Below, piece by piece: positions 57,464 to 64,000 of a DNA stretch of 64,000 nucleotides. The first letter of the stretch is position 1; each line of letters starts with the position of its first letter. Both the position numbers and the translations under genes were made by a program. The stretch comes from Daedaleopsis sinensis. Its lineage: Eukaryota > Basidiomycota > Agaricomycetes > Polyporales > Polyporaceae. The stretch is taken from NCBI GenBank assembly GCA_033807695.1, contig CM066308.1, positions 992,001-1,056,000 of the forward strand, read 5' to 3'. The notes under the pieces are model-generated. The model was not told the DNA's origin, did not search any database, and saw only the letters and a program-made list of their open reading frames with translations.

Positions 57464-57847
57464 GATGAGCCTGGACGTCGTGGTTGCAGGAGGAGAGTGC
57501 AGCAAGCGCCGGTGAGCTCGACTCTCCGTCCAACGTCCACGACGCTCAACTGACTTGCATCTTTCTTCCCGACGTCAACCTCGAGGCACATTTCTCAGCA
57601 CCCGTGGGCCTTCAGCGGCCTCGCTTGGTACAGAACATCCCGTAACAAGTGTTATCTACGCTTCTCGCTCACCACGCGGCGATGGACTTCGAAGCCAGAT
57701 GGACGGGCGAGCCGGACGTCTTCCTCGTCGTCGACCACGCGCACCCATAGTATTTTGGGGAATTATTGAGCCCGGTGCGCATCAGGTGGCTGACTCTGGC
57801 GCATATATGCACTCGAGGTGAGCTCCAAGTCGTCGCACTCGTCCGGC
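57464..57847. promoter_or_regulatory. Divergent promoter region, helical protein and hexosaminidase 2
   Basis: Only 384 bp separate the two start codons. tattttggggaattattgagc at about 57753 is the AT-richest piece and could hold the hexosaminidase core promoter; no canonical TATA box is seen. Confidence 0.4.
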
Positions 57848-60082
57848 ATGAGGTCCTCCGCTCTCCTGCTCGTCGTCGCGCCCATCGGCGGTGCACTCGG
57901 TCTCTGGCCGCTTCCTCGCTCGCTGTCGACAGGCAACAGCGCGCTGAAGCTCTCTCCGGACTTCGACATCCATCTGACAGTCCAGCACGCTCCTGCCGAC
58001 CTCGTCGACGCAGTCTCGCGCACGCAGACGTCTCTGAGAAACGACAAGCTCGGACGTCTCGTCGTCGGTCGCGGTTCTGCTGACAGCGCGGCCGTCCAAC
58101 ACGCCAAGTCCCTCAAGTCGCTGCAGCTCTCCCTGGCTCACGGGGCGACTGTCAGGAGCGTCACCGAAGAAGCGAGACTGCCGATTGGGACTCGCAAGGA
58201 GGAATACACACTAACGGTTCCGGCGGACGGCTCTGCTGCGACACTCGCTGCAAACTCGACTCTTGGTCTATTGCGCGGTCTTACGACGTTCGAGCAGCTG
58301 TTCTATGAGACCTCCGGGCAGCTGTACACGATGGAGGCCCCCATTTCCATCGCCGACTCGCCGGCATATGTAGGTTGCTTCATGATGCGAGGAGTACATG
58401 CTGATACTATGCTTATAGCCCTGGCGAGGGTTCATGCTCGACACCTCGCGCAATTTGTACGTACTCATGAAACGATTCCTTTCTGCGGCCTCGACTGAGC
58501 TGCTATGACCCAGCTTCCCGGTCTCTGACATCAAGCGCACTCTTGATGCCATGAGCATGGTCAAAGTATGAGAACAGCCACTGTCAGTCGTGCGCGTCAC
58601 TGACAATGTCTAGATGAGCCAATTCCATTGGCATGTAACCGACAGCCAAAGCTTCCCTCTCGTCATACCGGGCTTCACTGAGCTCTCGAGCAAAGGGGCT
58701 TACGACTCGACAATGGTCTACACGCCCAGTGATGTCAAAGAGATCGTCGATTATGCTGGAGCTGTGAGTCCATATTCTGGCACTGAGATGCTCACTCCGT
58801 TGACGCGTGGATAGCGAGGGATTGATGTTATGGTCGTAAGTCACGATGGCCCAAGAGCCCCGTAGAACCTAACGTCTATCACGCGCAGGAAATCGACACT
58901 CCCGGTCACACTGCGATCATCTCCGCCGCCCACCCGGAGCATATAGCCTGTCCACAAGCCTCGCCGTGGACGTCATTCGCGAACGGTCCGGCGCCCTCTC
59001 CTTGCTCACCTGCACGTGTCGCAAATCTCATGTTGCTTTCACAGAGCCTCCCGCCGGCCAGCTGCGCCTCGCATCACCCGCAACCACGAACTTCACGGCT
59101 GGGTTGCTCGCTGCGGTCGCCCGGATGTTCCCCTCGACGCTCGTGAGCACCGGAGGGGATGAGCTCAACACCAACTGCTACGCCCAGGACCCCGAGACCC
59201 AGGCCGACTTGAAAGCGAGTGGGCGCACCATCGAACAGGCGCTCGATGTCTTCACGCAGCAGACGCACGCTGCGATCCGCGCAGAGGGCAAGACGCCTGC
59301 TGTCTGGGAAGAGATGGTCCTGGATCACAATGTCACGCTTTCGAACGATACGGTCGTTATGTACGTCGCTTCCGCGTGCTTCGTACAGTCGGCGATGCTA
59401 ATTGCGCTTGTAGAGTCTGGATCTCCTCGATGAATGCGGCCGCGGTAGCACAGAAGAATTTCAGGATTGTTCACGGTCCGTCGGATTACTTCTACTTGGT
59501 AAGTGCCTTGTGTTCCTCGCGCGGCACATCGCTGACACTCGTATAGGATTGCGGAGCCGGCGAGTGGATTGGAAAAGACGTAGGGTATGCCCGGTTTCTG
59601 CTGTGTGCACACGTTCCCACATAGCTAATTGTTATACAGTAACAGCTGGTGCGATCCCTTCAAGACCTGGCAGAAGGCAAGTCCGATCCATGCCCCTGGC
59701 AACACTCTGCTGAACGTTCTGCACAGGCCTACACCTTCGACCCGCAGGCCAACATCTCAGAATCGCAAGCCCATCTTGTTCTCGGCGGTACGTCAATGCC
59801 TCCATTCCGCATCACCACCCTCTTAGACGGCCCGCATCTCTCGCAGGCCAGCAGCTGCTCTGGACGGAGCAGTCCGGTCCAGAGAACCTGGACTCCATCG
59901 TCTGGCCACGCGCCGCGACCTCGGCGGAGGTGTTCTGGTCCGGCCCGGGGGGCGACTCAGACGCGGCGCTGCCGCGCCTGCACGACGTCGCGTTCCGCAT
60001 GCGCCAGCGGGGCATCCAGGCGATCCCGCTGCAGCCGATGTGGTGCGCGCTGAGGCCGGGCGCATGTAACATTGACTCGTAG
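57848..60082 (+). CDS. GH20 beta-N-acetylhexosaminidase 2 (secreted)
   Basis: ATG at 57848 gives signal peptide MRSSALLLVVAPIGGALG followed by LWPLPRSLSTGNSALKLSPDFDIHL. Then KLGRLVVGRGSAD, EEYTLTVPADGSAATLAANSTLGLLRGLTTFEQL, ISIADSPAYV, PWRGFMLDTSRNL, FPVSDIKRTLDAMSMVK, MSQFHWHVTDSQSFPLVIPG, EIVDYAGA, RGIDVMV, EIDTPGHTAIISAAHPEHIAC, PPAGQLRLAS, catalytic pair in VSTGGDELN, VWEEMVLDHNVTL, VWISSMNAAAVAQKNF, SDYFYL, DCGAGEWIGKDVG, NSWCDPFKTWQK, AYTFDPQANISESQAHLVLG, GQQLLWTEQSGPENLDSIVWPRAATSAEVFW and a C-terminus ACNIDS. All GH20 landmarks are present. Glycan and chitin-oligomer degradation outside the cell or in the wall. Source-like sequence of the fragment at 56185-56333. Confidence 0.88.
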
Positions 60083-60680
60083 CTCTTGCTTGTCGTATGG
60101 AGACGCGGATGGCGTGACCTTTCCGGACTCTCGGAGCCGCAAATCAAAGCTCTGGGCTCGCAGGTTCGCCGAGACATAGCAACTGAGGTTTCCGCGATAT
60201 TAATATGTTAACCTTCGACTCGTAACAAGTTTGACATACACCCTAGACCCTCGCACAGGGAACCACATAGAAGGCGCGGAGGACCTGGAGCTTGTGGACT
60301 TCGTAGTCGAACACGACGCCTTTGTCCACCCTCCGGTACGTGTCTCCGGTACGTGTCTCCCCCGTAAGACGTATCGCGCCCTTGCGCAGCCCGGCGCCGT
60401 CGGAGACTAGCCTACGCGCAGATCGAACCTTCAACAGATCTAGGCATGGGCGGTCGTGTTGTGCGCTGAAGCCTGAGCAGAGGAGGAGGAGCAGAAGGTA
60501 TGTAGTAACTAGTTGGGCTAGATGACGCTGAGACGGCGACCAGGTCTGGGAATTCGACGCCCGACCATCACCCGCATGCTTTCTCCCAAGTATCTTCGGC
60601 CCGGGTCCGACTAGACGAAGGCATATCCCCCTCTCGACTTCTTTCTTTGTCTCGTCGACGAGCACGCTGTTCGAACCGCG

Positions 60681-61220
60681 ATGGACGCGATGCCCACGCC
60701 GACGGAGGTCCAGCTCACGTCGCTCGAGAGGCCCAGGTACGAAACCCTCTGTCCGTTCCTCAACTCGTGCGTCAACAACTGCGACGCGGCCTACGACGCG
60801 CTGTTCAAGCCGGACTGGGCCAGCGGCCATTGTACGAATTCGTTCAGGCCTCGGCCTCGGAGGGAGCGGTGGTGTCCGAGCCTCCTGTTCTCCGTGTGCG
60901 ATCCGAGGGACACCGTGTACGGCTCCATTTTGGCCGCGGCAGACGCGCCTGGGGAGCCGGTCTCCATTCGACCACACGCTCCGGATCCTGATATTCCACC
61001 GGGGGGCTCACCGCGACTCGCGCGATCCAGCTGGACGAACCAGAAGGTCGGGGCGCGGTGCAGCAAGTCCTGTTCTCGATCCTACTGTGGCACACGAGAG
61101 CCCTTTTCAAATTCCTCAAGTCCGCGGTCGCGGGTCTGTCGTACTAATGGCTTTTCCACGCGAAGAGGAACGCGGTTTCTGGTACCCATACTGGCCTGGT
61201 CCAGAATCCGACCCACCTGA
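60681..61220 (+). CDS. Doubtful hypothetical gene between two hexosaminidases
   Basis: A 179-codon open frame starts MDAMPTPTEVQLTSLERPRYE and contains NSCVNNCDAAYDALFKPDWASGH, which looks like real protein. After that, the quality drops and a better-looking stretch appears in another frame (FVQASASEGAVVSEPPVLRV), and a third near 61150 (MAFPREEERGFWYPYWPGP...TLQVTVTADGG). The true gene may have introns joining these, or it may be decayed. No family recognised. Its 3' side (61294-61334) carries a copied fragment of hexosaminidase 3. Confidence 0.3.
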   Translation: MDAMPTPTEVQLTSLERPRYETLCPFLNSCVNNCDAAYDALFKPDWASGHCTNSFRPRPRRERWCPSLLFSVCDPRDTVYGSILAAADAPGEPVSIRPHAPDPDIPPGGSPRLARSSWTNQKVGARCSKSCSRSYCGTREPFSNSSSPRSRVCRTNGFSTRRGTRFLVPILAWSRIRPT

Positions 61221-61293
61221 ATACCGCACGCTCCAAGTGACCGTGACCGCAGACGGGGGGAAGACCCTGGAGGATTGTGAAAGTGCGGAGGCG

Positions 61294-61334
61294 GAGCGCG
61301 CACCACTCGGGCTGGAGGGAAATCGAATTGATGC
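61294..61334 (-). repeat. 41-bp copy of the hexosaminidase 3 C-terminal coding end
   Basis: Matches 61506-61546 with two mismatches; both encode SISLQPEWCALR on the minus strand. The copy lies 172 bp beyond the stop of hexosaminidase 3 in the same orientation. Confidence 0.9.
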
Positions 61335-61475
61335 TTGTTGTTGTCCGGAGGAAGGCTATGGGACCTTTGATTAAGCTCACACGATACGGTGTGGACAGAT
61401 ACAGTCTACAAACAACGAAGGTCCACGTAACGACAGATGAGCTCTACAAACGAGCTACAAATCGTTTTGAGGGAC

Positions 61476-63584
61476 TTAGGCAGTGAGGTCGCACACGCCG
61501 TCCCGGAGCGCGCACCACTCGGGCTGGAGGGAGATCGAATTAATGCCGCGCTTGCGGAGACGATACGAGAGGTCGTGCAGACGCGGAAGCGCCTTCGCGA
61601 CATCACCTCCAGGCCCGGACCAGAACAGCTCCGCAGAGGACGCCGCGCGGGGCCAGACGGTCGTGTCGAGGTTCTCGGGGCCGGACTGCTCCGTCCAGAG
61701 GAGGTGCTGGCCGCCGTAGACGAGCTTCGCCTCGTCGGCGGTCAGGTTCGCGACCGGGTCGAAGGTGTATGCGCGCTGCCACGTCTTGAACGGGTCGCAC
61801 CAGCTGTTGCCCGACGGGAAGTTGCCGACCCAGCCGCCGTGTCCACAGTCCTACGCAAGGGTCAGGCAGGCAGCGGCGTGTTTCCGGGAGCGTACATACC
61901 AGGTAGAAGTAGTCGGAGGCGGCGTGGATGAGCTTGTGGCCGGATTGCGCGACCGCCTTGACGTTCTCGGACGAGATCCAGACGAGCACTTTGGTCTCAG
62001 GCGTGAGCGTGACGTTGTGGGCGAGGACCATTTCTGCGTTTGCAGGTCAGTGAGGCTCGAGATGAGCAGTGCACATCGCGTACCCTCCCAGACGACGGGC
62101 GTCTTGCCCTTGGCCGTGAGCGACTTGTGCGTGGTCTGCGTGAACTTGTCAAGAGCCTGCTCCAGCGTGCTGCCGGACTCCTTGAGCGCTGCCTGGGTGG
62201 GCGCGTCGATGTCGTAGCACTTCGTGTTGAGCTCGTCGCCACCAGTGCTGAATAAAGTTGAGGGGAACATCTTGGCTATGGCGGTGAACAAGTCCGCGAC
62301 ATAGTTCGTGACCGTCGTGTTCGCGAAGCGCAGCTGGCCGGCGGGGGGTTCTGCGTTGTTCACGTGTTCACACCGTCTCTACTGCAGGAAGAGACGACAA
62401 CGTACCGTTAGCGTAGGTGGCCCAAGGGGTAGCCCCGGGGCATGCGATGTATTCTGGGTGGACCTCCGCAATGATGGACGTGTGTCCGGGAGTGTCAACC
62501 TCGACCATTACGTCGATACCGCGCTGGGATCGTCAAAATTGAAAATCAGATCCAACACTGATGCCGAAAAAGACGCACCGCGCCTGCGTAGGCAATGATG
62601 TCCTTGACATCCTGCGGAGTGTAGACCTGGGACGACGAGTACGCGCCCTTGGCGGAGAGGTCGGTGAAGCCGGGGATCTGAAGCGGGAAGCTTTGGCTAT
62701 CGACGACGTGCCAGTGGAACTGGTTGAGCTATATGTCGGAAACAAGAGAGATGAGTCGTTGTATGCGGTCGTGGTGGTGGTTCAGAGACAAACGAGGGAC
62801 GGACCTTAACGGCGCTCATGGCGTCGAGCGTGCGCTTAATGTCCGAAACGGGGAAACTGCACAATTCATGAGTCAGAACGTGCCTCTTGCCTCTTCTCCT
62901 TCGCCTCCATCTGCAGCTGCATATGCATACACTCATCGACTAGAAGAACTCACTAGTTTCGCGCTGTGTCCAACATCAATCCACGGTAAGGCTTAAATGC
63001 GAACACCAGAAGCAGTTATTCACCAGGAAGACACGCGGGGAAGCGAGGACGCGACATACATATGCGGGGGAGTCCTCGATCTTGAAGGGCGCACTGACAG
63101 TGTAAGTCGTGCCCTCATACTCGTACCAGAGCTGTGTGAACGTCGTGAGGCCGCGGAAGAGCCCAAGGCTGGAGTTGGCCGTGAGCGTTGCGGGCGAGCC
63201 GTCCGCGGGCACGATGAGCTCGTATGCCTCATCGCGGTCCTCGGGCGCCTTCTGCGCGTCGCTCGTGAGCGTGCTCAGCTTGTGGCCGCTGCCCGGCTTC
63301 AGCGTGAGCTTCGAGAGCGTCTTCGCGCCCGCGAACGACTTGGCGTCCGACGCCCCGCGGCCGACGACGAGGCGGCCGAGCTTGTCCTTGGCGAGCTGGG
63401 CCTCGGTGCGGAAGATGGCATCCCAGAGGTCGTTTGGCACGCCCCCGCCGGCGACGTTGACCGTGAACAGCTTGGAGAGGCGGAGCGTGCTGCTGCCGGT
63501 CTCGAGGTTCCGTGGCTGGGGCCAGAGGGCAGCAGCGGGCTGGCAGGCGACCGCGAGCAGCGCCGCGAGTGCAAGGAACTTCAT
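61476..63584 (-). CDS. GH20 beta-N-acetylhexosaminidase 3 (secreted)
   Basis: Signal peptide MKFLALAALLAVACQPAAA, then LWPQPRNLETGSSTLRLS, KDKLGRLVVGRGASD, DEAYELIVPADGSPATLTANSSLGLFRGLTTFTQLWYEYEG, IEDSPAYV, the YRGLMLDTARN exon, FPVSDIKRTLDAMSAVK, LNQFHWHVVDSQSFPLQIPGF, DVKDIIAYAGA, EVDTPGHTSIIAEVHPEYIAC, PPAGQLRFAN, catalytic pair in FSTGGDELN, KTPVVWE-EMVLAHNVTL, VWISSENVKAVAQ, SDYFYL, DCGHGGWVGNFPSGNSWCDPFKTWQRAYTFDP, GGQHLLWTEQSGPENLDTTVWPRAASSAELFWSG and a stop after CDLTA at 61476. Fewer introns in the last third than the other two paralogs. Complete and likely active; the more distant member of the three. Confidence 0.88.
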
Positions 63585-63702
63585 GATAGCGGAAGGTGGA
63601 GAAAGCGTAAACGAGAGACGGGGGCGGGGGTGGGGGCAGGGGCTGACAGCTCGGGGCCCTGATCAAGGGTCTATTGGAGGTGTTTGCTGTGATTCGCGCG
63701 CG

Positions 63703-63710
63703 CCTTATAA
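63703..63710 (-). promoter_or_regulatory. TATA box of hexosaminidase 3
   Basis: TTATAAGG on the minus strand, about 119 bp before the ATG, followed by a C- and T-rich leader. Confidence 0.5.
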
Positions 63711-63883
63711 CAGCTCATACTTAACGTTAACATCATCCCTAAGTAGACCCTCGCGGACGTCGATGGCAGGTCAAGACACGCGACACGCGCCGCGCGACGG
63801 TTTGATGTCGAGGAGGCCGGTGTCTCTTGGCCGCATGATCCATAACGCGCGCTCTCGCATCAGTGGCATCGGTACTCGCATGG

Positions 63884-64000
63884 TCATCTTCTCATGCGGT
63901 ACACGGGCAGCATGACACTCATGCTCAAGTCGTAGCTCTGTCTGGCAGAAGGAACGTCACTCGGAGGGTCGATGTCCACCGCGAAGAACACGAGGAGCTC
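63884..64000 (-). CDS. C-terminal end of an unidentified gene (cut by window edge)
   Basis: From the window end a minus-strand frame reads ELLVFFAVDIDPPSDVPS and YDLSMSVMLPVYRMRR to a stop at 63884. The mix of residues looks like the end of a real protein, but 38 codons do not identify a family. It would share an intergenic region with hexosaminidase 3 only on its 3' side. Confidence 0.35.
   Translation of the reverse strand, partial: ELLVFFAVDIDPPSDVPSARQSYDLSMSVMLPVYRMRR

Noticed and set aside
60243..60977. 244-codon minus-strand frame
   Set aside because: Arg-rich shadow opposite a more protein-like plus-strand frame; no motif.
1..64000. Transposons, CRISPR arrays, rRNA, biosynthetic core enzymes
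   Set aside because: I looked for transposase, reverse transcriptase, integrase and helicase motifs, regular spaced repeats, rRNA sequence and PKS/NRPS/terpene synthase signatures and saw none.

Overview
The window looks like nuclear DNA of a filamentous basidiomycete (Agaricomycetes, wood-decay type). Genes are dense, lie on both strands and are broken by many 50-70 bp GT-AG introns. Coding exons are GC-rich. The gene set (fungal TRK potassium transporter, BRF1, secreted type-B carboxylesterases and GH20 hexosaminidases, Ran1-like kinases, an F-box protein, an intron-containing tRNA-Leu) is eukaryotic. I saw no rRNA, CRISPR or recognisable transposon protein.

Region 1 (1-11.9 kb): two nearly identical copies of an Msp1/ATAD1-type AAA ATPase gene (140-1754 and 10320-11935) lie in direct orientation about 10.18 kb apart. 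Copy A runs off the window start; copy B has lost its original C-terminal exon. The GC-rich stretch between them holds no recognisable family, but it contains intron-punctuated imperfect repeats, strong palindromes and minisatellites.

Region 2 (12-20.7 kb): three orphan genes (a small TATA-driven protein, a proline-rich protein and a single-pass membrane protein) separated by long stretches without clear genes.

Region 3 (20.8-30.4 kb): a large WDR7/rabconnectin-3-beta-like WD40 gene, then two tandem Ran1-like kinases.

Region 4 (30.7-51 kb): three paralogous secreted carboxylesterases (A minus, B minus, C plus) interleaved with BRF1, TRK and tRNA-Leu(CAG), then a third Ran1-like kinase. Kinase 2 and esterase A are convergent neighbours, and so are esterase C and kinase 3. 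The second pair has the inverted layout of the first, which suggests an inverted duplication of a kinase-esterase unit.

Region 5 (51-64 kb): three full GH20 beta-hexosaminidases plus two fragments of GH20 genes, interspersed with an F-box gene and a protein of unknown function, and a partial gene at the right edge.

The secreted esterases and hexosaminidases would act outside the cell on esters and on chitin-derived or glycoprotein GlcNAc. The others are housekeeping (Pol III initiation, potassium uptake, mitochondrial outer-membrane quality control, V-ATPase regulation) or signalling. The repeated theme is local paralog expansion: 2 Msp1, 3 kinases, 3 esterases and 3+ GH20. Exon limits were read by eye from splice sites and homology of the conceptual protein; starts are often the least certain part.
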